Positions 33,477 through 42,859 are shown, numbered from the stretch's first letter. The stretch: DNA of 64,000 nt from an uncultured Draconibacterium sp. (GCF_963677575.1 NZ_OY782038.1:4219501-4283500); one strand, 5' to 3'. Notes: generated from the sequence alone by a model not told the origin. Translations and numbers: made by a program.

Positions 33477-34175
33477 TTATCTCGACAACAGTTTCTGAAG
33501 ATCTGGTTTATAATTCCGGCCAACAGGTAATTTCTTAGTCTTAATTTCGACAAAACCTGCTCCAATCGATTCTATTTTATCGATTGAAACAATATAGCCA
33601 CGATGAATTTGCAGAAATCGTTTAGTGGGAAGCAAATCAGAGAGATGACTGATACGTTCTTTGGTTACAATTTTTTGGTCGTTGGTGTAAGCAATAACAT
33701 AATCGCCAAGACTTTCGAAATAAAGTATGTCGGAAAGATTGATCTTATGATGTTTCTTATCGGCCTTTAGAAAAATAAAATCGCGGGTTTCTGGCTCTTC
33801 AGTTGATGTTGTTGAAGAAGCTGTCTGCAGTTCGAGGAAATGATTAATGGCCTTGGTAAAACGCTCGAACGAGATGGGTTTTAACAAGTAGTCAACCACG
33901 TTTAGTTCAAATGCATCGATGGCATAATCGCGATAGGCCGTAGTAAAAATTACTTTGGGTGGATGTATGAGCGAACGAATAAAATCAACTCCGGTAATTT
34001 GTGGCATCTGAATATCGCAAAACAGCAGGTCGATGTTTTCCTTTTGCAGAATAGGCATAGCTTCCAACGCATTGGTGCACTCGGCAACAACCTCAAAATC
34101 GGTAAAAACCGAGAGGTGTTTCCGGATAACCCGAATGGCAATAGGTTCGTCGTCTATGATGATACAACGGTACAT
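33477..34175 (-). CDS. LytTR-family response regulator
   Basis: This 232-residue protein has a receiver domain (about 1-120; phosphoacceptor Asp in LLFCDIQMPQITG; conserved Lys in VDYLLKPISFERF). A LytTR DNA-binding domain follows (about 135-232; landmarks FIFLKADKKHHKI, ILYFESLGDYVIAY and FLQIHRGYIVSI). Its ATG overlaps the stop codon of the upstream sensor kinase by one base (TAATG), so the pair is cotranscribed and coupled. The regulon is unknown; no obvious direct repeats of the LytTR type were noted nearby. Confidence 0.93.
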   Translation of the reverse strand: MYRCIIIDDEPIAIRVIRKHLSVFTDFEVVAECTNALEAMPILQKENIDLLFCDIQMPQITGVDFIRSLIHPPKVIFTTAYRDYAIDAFELNVVDYLLKPISFERFTKAINHFLELQTASSTTSTEEPETRDFIFLKADKKHHKINLSDILYFESLGDYVIAYTNDQKIVTKERISHLSDLLPTKRFLQIHRGYIVSIDKIESIGAGFVEIKTKKLPVGRNYKPDLQKLLSR

Positions 34176-35260
34176 TATTCATCTAATTCTAATGATAAAG
34201 TTACTGAAAAAGTCTCTTCTTTATCGTCAATTTCCAACTTGTATTTTCTCGGGTAAAGTAACTCCAGCCGTTTTTTAACATTACTCAAGCCAATTCCTTT
34301 CGATAGACTTTTTATATGTGGCTTTGCCGGATTCTTTGAGTTTTCAATATTAAACTCCATGGTAGTATGCCGGTTTTTTAAACTTGTTATAATCTGTGCC
34401 CGGCCGGGATTGTGACTCACGCCGTGTTTAAATGCGTTCTCTACAAAAGGCAGCAGAAGCAGTGGGGCAATTTGCAGATTATTGGTTTCTTCAGGGAAAT
34501 CAATCGTAATGCTTAGTTTCTCGGAGTACCGCAGCTTTTCAATCTCGATATAGTTTTGCAGATTCATGATCTCGTCGATGAGCAATACCTTTTTTTCGTT
34601 GCAGCGATATAGGATATAATCCAGAATATCGGAAAGGCGAAGTACCAGCCCCGGTGCTTCATCCGATTTTTCCATTGTAAGCCCGTAAAGGTTGTTCAGT
34701 GTGTTGAAAAGAAAATGCGGATGAATCTGCGCTTTTAGCAACTTTAATTCGGCTTCTTTAAGCTTCAGTTCTGTGCTTAGTTTTTTGCGTTCCAGCTCAT
34801 TCTTTTCCTGCTGAATAAAAAAGGCACGTTTTACCTGCTTTACAGCAATGGCAAAGAACACGATAAAGTTCAACGAAATCACTTGTAGCTCGGGATGAAG
34901 CACTGACGGATCGATGGCTGCTTTGTTGTTTAGAATATAAATAAGCGCATAAAACACGATAAGAAACGACAGCCAAACTCCGGTAAGCAACGTAAAAAAA
35001 CTGTACAAAAAGAAAAAACCATAGTGCTTTTTCCAGAGGTAGCGGGGCACTAAAAAGTAGTTGAAAAAGTACGTGAGCAAAATGGCCACCGGCAACAACC
35101 CGGCCGAGAAAATAACAGTGGCCTCGCGAAAAGCACTGTTCCAGCTAAACATGAAAAAGTAGAAACAAGCAACCATAATCCAAAATGCTGCGTGGTAGGC
35201 AGGTCGGATGTATTTCGAGCTTTCTACCCGGGTTATTATATGTTGTATCTTATCGGTCAT
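34175..35260 (-). CDS. LytS/YehU-type sensor histidine kinase
   Basis: This 361-residue protein has four N-terminal transmembrane helices (near 20-40, 48-70, 80-105 and 120-138), then a coiled coil rich in Glu, Lys and Leu. The His_kinase block LKAQIHPHFLFNTLNNLYGL holds the phosphorylated His. An ATPase domain has PFVENAFKHGVSHN and GIGLSNVKKRLELLY. There is no extracytoplasmic sensor domain, so the signal is probably sensed in the membrane. It is followed with one-base overlap by its LytTR response regulator. Confidence 0.92.
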   Translation of the reverse strand: MTDKIQHIITRVESSKYIRPAYHAAFWIMVACFYFFMFSWNSAFREATVIFSAGLLPVAILLTYFFNYFLVPRYLWKKHYGFFFLYSFFTLLTGVWLSFLIVFYALIYILNNKAAIDPSVLHPELQVISLNFIVFFAIAVKQVKRAFFIQQEKNELERKKLSTELKLKEAELKLLKAQIHPHFLFNTLNNLYGLTMEKSDEAPGLVLRLSDILDYILYRCNEKKVLLIDEIMNLQNYIEIEKLRYSEKLSITIDFPEETNNLQIAPLLLLPFVENAFKHGVSHNPGRAQIITSLKNRHTTMEFNIENSKNPAKPHIKSLSKGIGLSNVKKRLELLYPRKYKLEIDDKEETFSVTLSLELDE

Positions 35261-35479
35261 AACACAATTAAAACAGGAAATTATCGAGGATTTTTGGATT
35301 TACCTATTTTTATCGTCTAAATTCATCGAAATGAAGATGAGTGACTCAAAAGTTGCCCGGTAAGTATTTCGTTCTGTAAAATGTTACTGAGCGTTGATTT
35401 ATGGTTGTTAAACGATTAATTTCGTACAAACTGAACAATCTGCATTAGCTTGCCGGTGTAAACTTTAAAATTAACTGTC

Positions 35480-35851
35480 ATGAACTTTTTAGAATTTCAT
35501 AAAGCAGGAGGCTCAAATATGGGAGTTATATCTTTAATGGGCTTATTGGTGTTAGTTATAGCGGGAATTAAGATTTATCAAATGGTGGCTCTAAAGCAAT
35601 ACAACCTGAGACTAACCAGGTTAATCCGAATGGGCGGATTGTTTGCAGCTGCATTTGGAGTTTTATCGCAGATTATTGGCATTGTTCAGGCACTGGAAGC
35701 TATTCGTGCTGCTGCCGATATTTCGCCCGAAATTGTTATGGGCGGCGCAATTGTTAGCTTTTACAGTACCATTTGGGGGCTTATCGTGCTACTCGTATCA
35801 TTACTGATTTACTATGTGCTGAAAGAGATAATCAAAGCCAGGATGAAATAG
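35480..35851 (+). CDS. Small MotA/TolQ/ExbB-like membrane protein
   Basis: This 123-residue protein has three hydrophobic segments (near 14-33, 49-70 and 85-112). The last two hold the pattern GLFAAAFGVLSQIIGIVQALEAI and MGGAIVSFYSTIWGLIVLL, given here as landmarks only (GVLSQIIGIVQAL, STIWGLIV), reminiscent of the C-terminal part of the MotA/TolQ/ExbB proton channel family. It lacks the longer cytoplasmic domain of true ExbB. No ExbD/TolR or TonB gene is adjacent, so it may work alone or with partners elsewhere. A hairpin GCCAGGA/TCCTGGC (35837-35858) spans the stop codon. Confidence 0.65.
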   Translation: MNFLEFHKAGGSNMGVISLMGLLVLVIAGIKIYQMVALKQYNLRLTRLIRMGGLFAAAFGVLSQIIGIVQALEAIRAAADISPEIVMGGAIVSFYSTIWGLIVLLVSLLIYYVLKEIIKARMK

Positions 35852-35880
35852 TCCTGGCAGTTAAGTAAAAGCTTCTCCAT

Positions 35881-37440
35881 TTGTTCCAAAACCATCTATC
35901 TCATGAAAAAAATGAATTTGGTTTCAGAATAATCGGGATTTTGGTTTGTTTGATTTCTTGTACACAAACTCCAAAATCCAGCATCGAAATAAAACAGGCT
36001 GATTTACAGCACAAGAAGCACTTTGTTTCGATTGACGGGGTGTGGCGTGTTACTCCTGAAACATCCATAAAATATCCGCACGGAATACTTGAACCCATCC
36101 TCCAGATAGATGGAGACATTCAGGGAAAAATCTCTGCCAGAGGCTGTTTTCTTTGGGAAAGCCGTTTTTACGATTACTGGAATTTCGACAGCATTCAATA
36201 CTGCGAATCAACCAACGAACTGTTTATGGTTTATGATGACGGTGGCACTTACCAGGGAACGGTCGATCAAAGCAAAGAGATGATTCAGGGAATGGCTTAC
36301 TGGTACGATGGAGAAAACAGAGATACCGACAGAATTGATTTTATACGCGATGAAGATTTTGAAATAGACAGAATGTTCACACACTATTCACGCAGTGTCG
36401 ATGGAAGTGTGAAATATGTGTATTGTCAGCCCGAAAATTGCAATGATCAATTGCAAACTGCTTCTATCTTCGGAGCAATAAAAGATACTGCCGCATTTTA
36501 CCATTTGATGGAAAGAATTATCCGGCAGGAATTCGGACGATTGGAGTCTTTTTTAATTATTAAAAATCAGAGACTAGTTCTGGAAGAATACTTTTATGCA
36601 TACGATCAGACGCAACTTCACCCGGTTCATTCCGTCACCAAAAGTATTACTGCACTACTTTTAGGAATAGCCTTGGAGCGTAATAACAAGCATAATGTGA
36701 ATCGGCCTGTTTTTGATTTTTTTCCACAATTCGATTCATTAATCACGCCTGAAAAAGCACAAATAGCGCTGAAGCATGTTTTAACAATGACTTCCGGACT
36801 TCCGGAGAAGGATGACTTTGAGAAAAATGATCCAACCAACCTGGTAAAACAAATGCTCGTTTTGCCTCAGGAATCTGTTCCCGGCGAGGAATTTAACTAC
36901 AATGGTAACAACACAAATCTGCTGGGAAGTATAATATACACCCTTGAAAAAAAACAAGCCGACGATTTTGCTAAAGAAGTGTTGTTCAATAAATTGGGTA
37001 TTTCAAAATTTTGGTGGGAAAAAGAAAATGGTGTTTTACCGTGCCACAGCGAGCTTCACATGTTACCACGCGACATGGCAAAAATAGGTTTATTGGTTGT
37101 AAATAACGGTTCGTGGAACGAAGAACAAATTGTTCCGAAAAAATGGATAGAAATGTCGGGAAAACCACATGTGTCCGAAACCGAATTTTTTGATTACGGA
37201 TTCCAGTGGTGGTATCGATCGAAGCAAAACACAGCGTGGTGGGAAAATCCGGTTCACGGATGTAACGATGAGCACGATATGTTCCTGGCGCTTGGTTATG
37301 GCGGCCAGTATATTATGATCGTAAAAGATTTAGATATGGTTATTGTAATAACCTCCTCGGATTATAATGAAGGGAATGGGATGGCTCATCAAAAAATACC
37401 AATGGTAATTGAGGGCGTTGTTCCGCTTTTTGAAAATTAA
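35881..37440 (+). CDS. Serine hydrolase (class C beta-lactamase fold) with N-terminal extra domain, start uncertain
   Basis: As read, the frame opens at TTG 35881 and gives 519 residues. The natural start appears to be ATG 35903, but the seven A residues after it put that ATG out of frame; with eight A residues it would read MKKNEFGFRIIGILVCLISC, a normal lipoprotein signal. The mature protein has an extra beta-rich domain (about 40-170). A penicillin-binding-protein-like hydrolase domain follows: SxxK in HSVTKSITALLL, YNGNNTNLLG at the YxN position, and ALGYGGQYIMIV at the third motif. It may be an esterase, peptidase or PBP-like hydrolase; the substrate is unknown. Its end overlaps the convergent gene by four bases. 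Confidence 0.75.
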   Translation: MFQNHLSHEKNEFGFRIIGILVCLISCTQTPKSSIEIKQADLQHKKHFVSIDGVWRVTPETSIKYPHGILEPILQIDGDIQGKISARGCFLWESRFYDYWNFDSIQYCESTNELFMVYDDGGTYQGTVDQSKEMIQGMAYWYDGENRDTDRIDFIRDEDFEIDRMFTHYSRSVDGSVKYVYCQPENCNDQLQTASIFGAIKDTAAFYHLMERIIRQEFGRLESFLIIKNQRLVLEEYFYAYDQTQLHPVHSVTKSITALLLGIALERNNKHNVNRPVFDFFPQFDSLITPEKAQIALKHVLTMTSGLPEKDDFEKNDPTNLVKQMLVLPQESVPGEEFNYNGNNTNLLGSIIYTLEKKQADDFAKEVLFNKLGISKFWWEKENGVLPCHSELHMLPRDMAKIGLLVVNNGSWNEEQIVPKKWIEMSGKPHVSETEFFDYGFQWWYRSKQNTAWWENPVHGCNDEHDMFLALGYGGQYIMIVKDLDMVIVITSSDYNEGNGMAHQKIPMVIEGVVPLFEN

Positions 37441-38123
37441 TTTATTTTATCTGAAACCTTGCCAATTAGCTTGTCCAGAACCGGGATTTTATTAAGTCTT
37501 TCGAATAAGCTGCTTTTACCATAATGCAAGGCAATATTACGCATGTAGGTAAACAGTCCTAGACTGTGAGCTGCAAAAAGAACCGGATCGAGACGAATGA
37601 TCGAATAGGTGAAAATCATTAGCGATCCGCAAGTACTAATAATCCAGAAGCCCAGCGGGAAATAGGATTCCTTTTTATTCTCCGAGTGGATCCATTGATA
37701 AAAGAAACGCGAGATAAATACAACTTGCGCGGTGGTCCCCCAAATCATCCAGAATAGCGACACATCTTCGTTGTGCAGTATATTTGCAAAGCTGCCAGAA
37801 GTAAGCAGCCATACCCAGTAGCCAACAGGAATAGCCAGTGCTAACATTTTTATGGACCAGTGCATTCTGATCCACACATTTTTTAGCTGCAGGTTCCGGA
37901 TGTAAATCCCGTACACCAGCGATTGCCCCATAACAATGGCAAAATCGTGGCGCAGAATTCCGTAGGTAAGCATCATTATTGACGCTACCAGGCTAATCTG
38001 CCAGTAAATTACCGGCGAAATTACTTCTCCTTCTTTCTCCGATTTAAACCATTGCGCAATGGTGCGGATAAAGAATAATCCCTGGGCAAAAAATCCAAGT
38101 CCTATAATTAAAATACTCTCCAT
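37437..38123 (-). CDS. LABN-domain membrane protein (lipid A biosynthesis N-terminal family)
   Basis: This 228-residue protein has six or more helices arranged as two similar halves. The first has GFFAQGLFFIRTIAQWFKSEKEG ... IYWQISLVASIMMLTYGILRHDF, cited here by the landmarks RTIAQWFKSE and YWQISLVAS. The second half has SRFFYQWIHSENKKES and FWIISTCGSLMIFTYSI. This duplicated pattern is the LABN domain, found as an N-terminal part of lipid-A-disaccharide synthase in some bacteria and alone in others. The role is unproven; a link to lipid A or lipid-linked sugar handling is inferred from the family. It precedes rnc on the minus strand, although it is transcribed after it. Confidence 0.8.
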   Translation of the reverse strand: MESILIIGLGFFAQGLFFIRTIAQWFKSEKEGEVISPVIYWQISLVASIMMLTYGILRHDFAIVMGQSLVYGIYIRNLQLKNVWIRMHWSIKMLALAIPVGYWVWLLTSGSFANILHNEDVSLFWMIWGTTAQVVFISRFFYQWIHSENKKESYFPLGFWIISTCGSLMIFTYSIIRLDPVLFAAHSLGLFTYMRNIALHYGKSSLFERLNKIPVLDKLIGKVSDKIN

Positions 38124-38186
38124 GTATTGTTATTGTGGGGCAAATTTAATAAACGTAACGAATAAGCTGTGTGAGCAACGGAAATA

Positions 38187-38918
38187 TTAAAGCTGGTCAA
38201 GCTTTTTTAAAGTTTCGTGTGCCGCTTGTTGGTGGGCTTCTTTTTTAGAAGTACCAACCCCTTCACCGGCTTTTTTATTATCGATTTTAACAACAGCTTT
38301 AAACTTGGGTTGTTTTATTTTTTCGTCTGTTTCTTCAGTGGTCTCAAACTCTATTTCGCGTTTGTTTTTCTGGCTCCACTCAATCAACTGGCTTTTAAAA
38401 TTCGAGTCTTCCTGTTCAATTTCGTTCAGGTCAACAAATTGAGGAAGGATCTTTTTGGTTACAAAAAACTTTGCCGCTTTATAGTCTTTATCTAGATAAA
38501 TGGCACCGATTAGTGCTTCAAGCGCATCGCCGTAAATGTGGCTTTTATCGATGTTTTTTGTGGTATTCGAATCGATAAAAATATGCAATCCCATTTCGTG
38601 CGTTAACTGGGTCAGAATAGCCCGGTTAACCAGTTTCGATCGGGTTTTGGTTAAAAAACCTTCATCTTCCTGCGGGAAACGGTTGTATAAAAAATCGGCA
38701 ATAATAGCCCCCAGAATGGCATCGCCAAGGTACTCCAAACGTTCGTTGTTTACAAAGTTGCCTTGCGAATCAACCATCGATGCCGACTTATGAATAAAAG
38801 CAAGATCGTACAAACGTAAATTCTGGGGGTAAAATCCTAAAAGATCTTTTAAAAACAAATAAAACTCTTTTCGATCAGACGAAAAGAGTTTTACTCGTTG
38901 TACTATTTTTCTAACCAC
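38187..38918 (-). CDS. rnc: Ribonuclease III
   Basis: This 243-residue enzyme has the RNase III signature NNERLEYLGDAILGAIIADFL (Glu and Asp of the active site) and a second acidic patch GDALEALIGAIYLD. A C-terminal double-stranded RNA-binding domain (about 165-240, ending KKEAHQQAAHETLKKL) completes it. It processes rRNA and other structured RNA in the cytoplasm. It lies six bases after fabF in the classic acpP-fabF-rnc order, so it is almost surely part of that transcript. Confidence 0.97.
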   Translation of the reverse strand: MVRKIVQRVKLFSSDRKEFYLFLKDLLGFYPQNLRLYDLAFIHKSASMVDSQGNFVNNERLEYLGDAILGAIIADFLYNRFPQEDEGFLTKTRSKLVNRAILTQLTHEMGLHIFIDSNTTKNIDKSHIYGDALEALIGAIYLDKDYKAAKFFVTKKILPQFVDLNEIEQEDSNFKSQLIEWSQKNKREIEFETTEETDEKIKQPKFKAVVKIDNKKAGEGVGTSKKEAHQQAAHETLKKLDQL

Positions 38919-38924
38919 AGTGTA

Positions 38925-40166
38925 CTATAGTTTTTTGAAAACTACTGTTGCATTATGTCCACCAAAACCAAATGTATTGCTAATAGCTACATTGATTTCC
39001 CTCTCTTTGGCTTTGTTGAATGTGAAATCCAACCTTTCGTCAATTTCAGGATCTGGTGTAAAGTGGTTGATTGTAGGTGGAACAACGCCTTCGCGCATAG
39101 CGAGAACACTTGCAAGACCTTCAATCGCTCCGGCAGCACCAAGGAGGTGACCGGTCATTGATTTGGTTGAACTGATGCTTAATTTATAAGCATGCTCGCC
39201 AAATGTTTTCTGAATAGCCTTTGGTTCAGCAATGTCGCCAAGCGGAGTTGAAGTACCGTGAACGTTAATGTAATCAACATCTTCTGGTTTTAACCCTGCA
39301 TCTTCCAATGCCCATTTCATCACTAAATTAGCACCTTTCCCTTCCGGATCAGGAGCTGTCATATGATAAGCATCGGCCGACATTCCACCACCTGCAATTT
39401 CTGCATAAATTTTTGCTCCGCGTGCTTTTGCATGTTCGTATTCTTCGAATATGAACGCTGCAGAACCTTCTCCCATAACAAAACCATCACGGTCTTTGTC
39501 GAATGGGCGCGAAGCCGTTTTTGGATCGTCATTGCGTGTTGAAATAGCTCGCATAGAGTTAAACCCGGCTATACCGGCTTCGTTAACTCCTGCTTCAGAA
39601 CCTCCTGTAAGCATCAAATCAGCTTTTCCCATGCGAATCATGTTAAAAGCATCAATCATTGCGTGAGAGGCAGATGCACAAGCACTAACAGTAGTATAGT
39701 TAGGACCTCTGAATCCGTATTTGATTGAGACTAATCCACCTGCAATGTTTGCAATCATTTTAGGGATAAAAAACGGAGAAAAACGAGGACGCTCCTCTTT
39801 GTAAGCTCTTGCTTCCTGATGGAAAGTATCTAAGCCTCCAATTCCTGCACCCCAAATAACGCCTACTCGGTCGCCGTCAACTTTTTCCAGGTCAAGGCTA
39901 CTGTCTTCAACAGCCTGGGCCGCGGTAGCAAATGCATACTGTGTATACAGATCGTATTTGCGGAGTTCCTTTTTCTCCATGTACAGAAGAGGATCAAAAT
40001 CTTTTACCTCGCAAGCAAACTTGGTGGTATGCAACGATGCATCGAAGTGGGTTATAGGCCCAGCTCCACTTACTCCGTTTTTTAGATTCTCCCAGTACTC
40101 TTCAACGGAATTCCCTAAAGGATTAACGGTTCCAACACCGGTTATTACTACCCGTTTTAATTCCAT
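38925..40166 (-). CDS. fabF: 3-oxoacyl-ACP synthase II
   Basis: This 413-residue condensing enzyme extends acyl-ACP with malonyl-ACP in fatty acid synthesis. The nucleophile is Cys163 in VSACASASHAM. The two histidines are in VHGTSTPLGD and SMTGHLLGAAG, and the C-terminal NTFGFGGHNATVVF closes the active site. Length and residue numbers match E. coli FabF. It follows acpP by 37 bases and precedes rnc. Confidence 0.97.
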   Translation of the reverse strand: MELKRVVITGVGTVNPLGNSVEEYWENLKNGVSGAGPITHFDASLHTTKFACEVKDFDPLLYMEKKELRKYDLYTQYAFATAAQAVEDSSLDLEKVDGDRVGVIWGAGIGGLDTFHQEARAYKEERPRFSPFFIPKMIANIAGGLVSIKYGFRGPNYTTVSACASASHAMIDAFNMIRMGKADLMLTGGSEAGVNEAGIAGFNSMRAISTRNDDPKTASRPFDKDRDGFVMGEGSAAFIFEEYEHAKARGAKIYAEIAGGGMSADAYHMTAPDPEGKGANLVMKWALEDAGLKPEDVDYINVHGTSTPLGDIAEPKAIQKTFGEHAYKLSISSTKSMTGHLLGAAGAIEGLASVLAMREGVVPPTINHFTPDPEIDERLDFTFNKAKEREINVAISNTFGFGGHNATVVFKKL

Positions 40167-40203
40167 AAATGAAATTCTATGAATATAACTTCTTTTGGTA
40201 AAA

Positions 40204-40437
40204 TTAGAGAGCAGCTTCGATGTGAGCTACTGCTTCACCTACTGTAGAAATTTTTTCTGCCTCGTCGTCTGGAATAGCAAGATCAAATTCTTTCTCGAAC
40301 TCCATGATTAATTCAACTGTGTCAAGTGAGTCAGCACCAAGATCGTTTGTGAAAGATGCTTCTGTAGTTACTTCACTTTCGTCAACACCTAATTTATCAA
40401 CGATTATTGCTTTTACTTTTGCTGCAACGTCAGACAT
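40204..40437 (-). CDS. acpP: Acyl carrier protein
   Basis: This 77-residue acidic protein has the phosphopantetheine attachment site Ser37 in the DSLD motif (LGADSLDTVELIM). It carries acyl chains for fatty acid and lipid A synthesis in the cytoplasm. It is the first gene of acpP-fabF-rnc. The gene is preceded by a plausible promoter at 40486-40517, and its codons are strongly biased as expected for an abundant protein. Confidence 0.98.
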   Translation of the reverse strand: MSDVAAKVKAIIVDKLGVDESEVTTEASFTNDLGADSLDTVELIMEFEKEFDLAIPDDEAEKISTVGEAVAHIEAAL

Positions 40438-40485
40438 AATTCTTAATTTTAATTAATACTAAATTTTGTTTTAAATAATTCGCTG

Positions 40486-40517
40486 CAAAGTAATACATTT
40501 ACGCTTTAAATTTCCAA
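40486..40517 (-). promoter_or_regulatory. Promoter of the acpP-fabF-rnc operon
   Basis: On the minus strand a TTG (40515-40517) is followed after 21 bases by TTACTTTG (40486-40493), seven of eight bases of the consensus. This gives a leader of about 45 bases. Confidence 0.5.
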
Positions 40518-40620
40518 GAAAAAAATTAAAAAAGATGTTAACGTAGCAGCTCATATAACTATTAACCACCTAAAATTGAACGAATTGTTTAAAAGTTCTA
40601 AAGTCTAAAAAAACGTTAAA

Positions 40621-41193
40621 ATGAAACAAAAGAGGATTGCAGTCTTTGCATCAGGATCGGGAACCAACGCTGAGAATATTTTTAAGTATTTTCTTGGTAA
40701 TGAAAAAATTATGATCGATTCGTTGTGGGCAAACAAATCTGACGCATATGCATTGGTGAGGGCAAAAAAACATGGGGTAGAAACCTTTGTATTTAATCGC
40801 GACCAATTCTATAATACCAACGAAATTATTGAAACATTAAGAAATCGTAAAGTGAATGTTATCGTGCTGGCGGGTTTTTTGTGGCTTATGCCTGATAACC
40901 TGGTCAAAAACTTCACTATTATTAATATACACCCGGCTTTGCTGCCCAAATACGGCGGCAAAGGTATGTATGGAATGAACGTGCACAAAGCGGTGGTTGA
41001 GAACAAAGAAACGCACTCGGGAATTACTATTCATTACGTAAATCAAAATTACGATGAGGGAAAAATCATCTTCCAGGCAAAATGCGAGGTGTTACCCAAC
41101 GATACGCCCGAGCAGGTAGCCGAAAAAGTGCACGCGCTGGAATACGAACATTTTCCATCGATTATAGAGAAAGTGGTAAGCGGAAATAGCTAA
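40621..41193 (+). CDS. purN: Phosphoribosylglycinamide formyltransferase
   Basis: This 190-residue enzyme transfers a formyl group from 10-formyl-THF to GAR in purine synthesis. It starts IAVFASGSGTNAENIF, the phosphate-binding loop. The catalytic region NIHPALLPKYGGKGMYGMNVHKAV holds the conserved Asn and His; HSGITIHYVNQNYDEGKIIFQ holds the second conserved His and Asp. It is divergent from acpP, which is common in Bacteroidota. No clear promoter box was seen on the + strand. Confidence 0.97.
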   Translation: MKQKRIAVFASGSGTNAENIFKYFLGNEKIMIDSLWANKSDAYALVRAKKHGVETFVFNRDQFYNTNEIIETLRNRKVNVIVLAGFLWLMPDNLVKNFTIINIHPALLPKYGGKGMYGMNVHKAVVENKETHSGITIHYVNQNYDEGKIIFQAKCEVLPNDTPEQVAEKVHALEYEHFPSIIEKVVSGNS

Positions 41194-41303
41194 TAAACGT
41201 CAATAATTGACTGGAAATATGGCGGGTTGGTTAATTAATTTTACAAATTACAATATCCTGTTAAATAATGTTAAGTGCCATATTCTCAGCAATTCAATAA
41301 AAT

Positions 41304-41311
41304 TATCTTTG
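41304..41311 (+). promoter_or_regulatory. -7 box of rprX
   Basis: TATCTTTG is a perfect match and ends only four bases before the first ATG. Transcription would start at or just after 41316, so either the message is leaderless or the next in-frame ATG (41328) is used. Confidence 0.45.
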
Positions 41312-41315
41312 TTGC

Positions 41316-42857
41316 ATGAGTCGTAAAATGCTAATAACATTAATTGTGTTGATGGCGGTTGTGCTGTCGGGATTGATATTGGTGCAGGGATCAATGATCA
41401 AGTCGGCATCCGATATCAGGGAGGAGCAGTTTAACCAGTTAGTGGCTAATGCATTAGATATGGTTGCAGTGCAACTGGATTTAGATGAACAGCGACTGGC
41501 ACGCGAATATGCGAGCCGCGGAATCATTCCGGGACAACAGAATAATCCAAGCGAGTTTAGTAACGTTTTTCCACGAAATAGCTTGTCGCAGGCAACGGTA
41601 AGTTTTCAGCTCAGTTATTCGCAGGGTAATGTTTACGGACAAATGGAAGAGCAATATAAAGCCGATGTTGCAGATTCGGTTAAAGTAAGTGCTATTTCGC
41701 AAATGCAACGTTTTCTTGAGGAAAGCTTTGAGCAAGAACGCAGAAGGCAACAATGGATTCGTGATTCGAACTGGAAGAACTATGAAATTCTTTTGGAAGA
41801 CCGGCCTATTGAAGAGCGAATTGACTCGGCACGGCTGGAATTGTTTTTGCACAATGCCCTGGCGCAAACCGAAATCGATCTGGATTATAAATACGCCATT
41901 AAAAATTCAACACTGGGGAAAGACCGGATAATTTTTGGCGATGCTGTATATAAACCGGGTAAAAAGAAAGAATATCCACAGTTACTTTTTCAGAACGATT
42001 ATAATGGATCGAAACCCAATTACTTAAATATTTATTTCCCCGACAGGCGCAGATACCTGGTAAAACAAACCGGTTTAACTATTATTCCTACATTTATTTT
42101 AACCGGGTTGCTGATTGCTATTTTTGCTTACGCTTTAATTGTAATTATGCGCCAAAAAAAGCTGTCGAACATTAAAAACGACTTCATTAATAATATGACG
42201 CATGAGTTGAAAACACCAATTTCAACTATTTCGTTGGCCAGCCAAATGTTACAGGATGGCAGCGTTGCTAATACGCCGTCGATAATCGAGCACGTTTCAA
42301 ACGTAATTAACCAGGAAAGTAAACGATTGGGATTTCAGGTAGAGAAAGTGCTGCAAATGGCTGTTTTTAACGAAGGCCGCTTAAAGTTAAAGTTCAGAGA
42401 GTTCGACGCAAATAAAATGGTAAAAACCGTTACCGCCAACTTCGAGTTGCGGGTTAACAATAAAAACGGAACACTTCATACCGAAATTTCAGCAGATAAT
42501 GCACTTATTAAAGGCGACGAGGTGCATATTACAAATGTTATTTTTAACTTGCTTGACAATGCGATGAAGTACAGCAAGGATGTACCTGAGATTTGGGTAA
42601 AAACTGAAAATCGAAAAGACCAGGTTGTTGTTTCGGTTCAGGATAATGGCATTGGAATTGCTAAGGAACATCAGGCGCAGATCTTTGATCGCTTTTACAG
42701 GGTGCCAACAGGTAATGTTCACGATGTAAAAGGATTTGGTCTCGGATTAAGTTATGTGAAAAAGATCATCGACCTTCATGATGGAACAATTAAAGTTGAA
42801 AGTGCATTGAATAAAGGAACTAAGTTTAAGATCTATTTCCCACAAATAAATAATTAA
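41316..42857 (+). CDS. rprX: RprX-like sensor histidine kinase
   Basis: This 513-residue protein has an N-terminal helix (about 5-26), a periplasmic region (about 30-250) and a second helix (about 252-275). The HisKA block INNMTHELKTPIS holds His296. The ATPase domain has NVIFNLLDNAMKYS, DNGIGIAKEHQ and GFGLGLSYVKKI. Its response regulator begins two bases after the stop. The pair resembles RprX/RprY of Bacteroides fragilis, on the strength of the very similar regulator. The first ATG follows the -7 box too closely; Met5 (41328) is a possible true start. Confidence 0.88.
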   Translation: MSRKMLITLIVLMAVVLSGLILVQGSMIKSASDIREEQFNQLVANALDMVAVQLDLDEQRLAREYASRGIIPGQQNNPSEFSNVFPRNSLSQATVSFQLSYSQGNVYGQMEEQYKADVADSVKVSAISQMQRFLEESFEQERRRQQWIRDSNWKNYEILLEDRPIEERIDSARLELFLHNALAQTEIDLDYKYAIKNSTLGKDRIIFGDAVYKPGKKKEYPQLLFQNDYNGSKPNYLNIYFPDRRRYLVKQTGLTIIPTFILTGLLIAIFAYALIVIMRQKKLSNIKNDFINNMTHELKTPISTISLASQMLQDGSVANTPSIIEHVSNVINQESKRLGFQVEKVLQMAVFNEGRLKLKFREFDANKMVKTVTANFELRVNNKNGTLHTEISADNALIKGDEVHITNVIFNLLDNAMKYSKDVPEIWVKTENRKDQVVVSVQDNGIGIAKEHQAQIFDRFYRVPTGNVHDVKGFGLGLSYVKKIIDLHDGTIKVESALNKGTKFKIYFPQINN

Positions 42858-42859
42858 CC

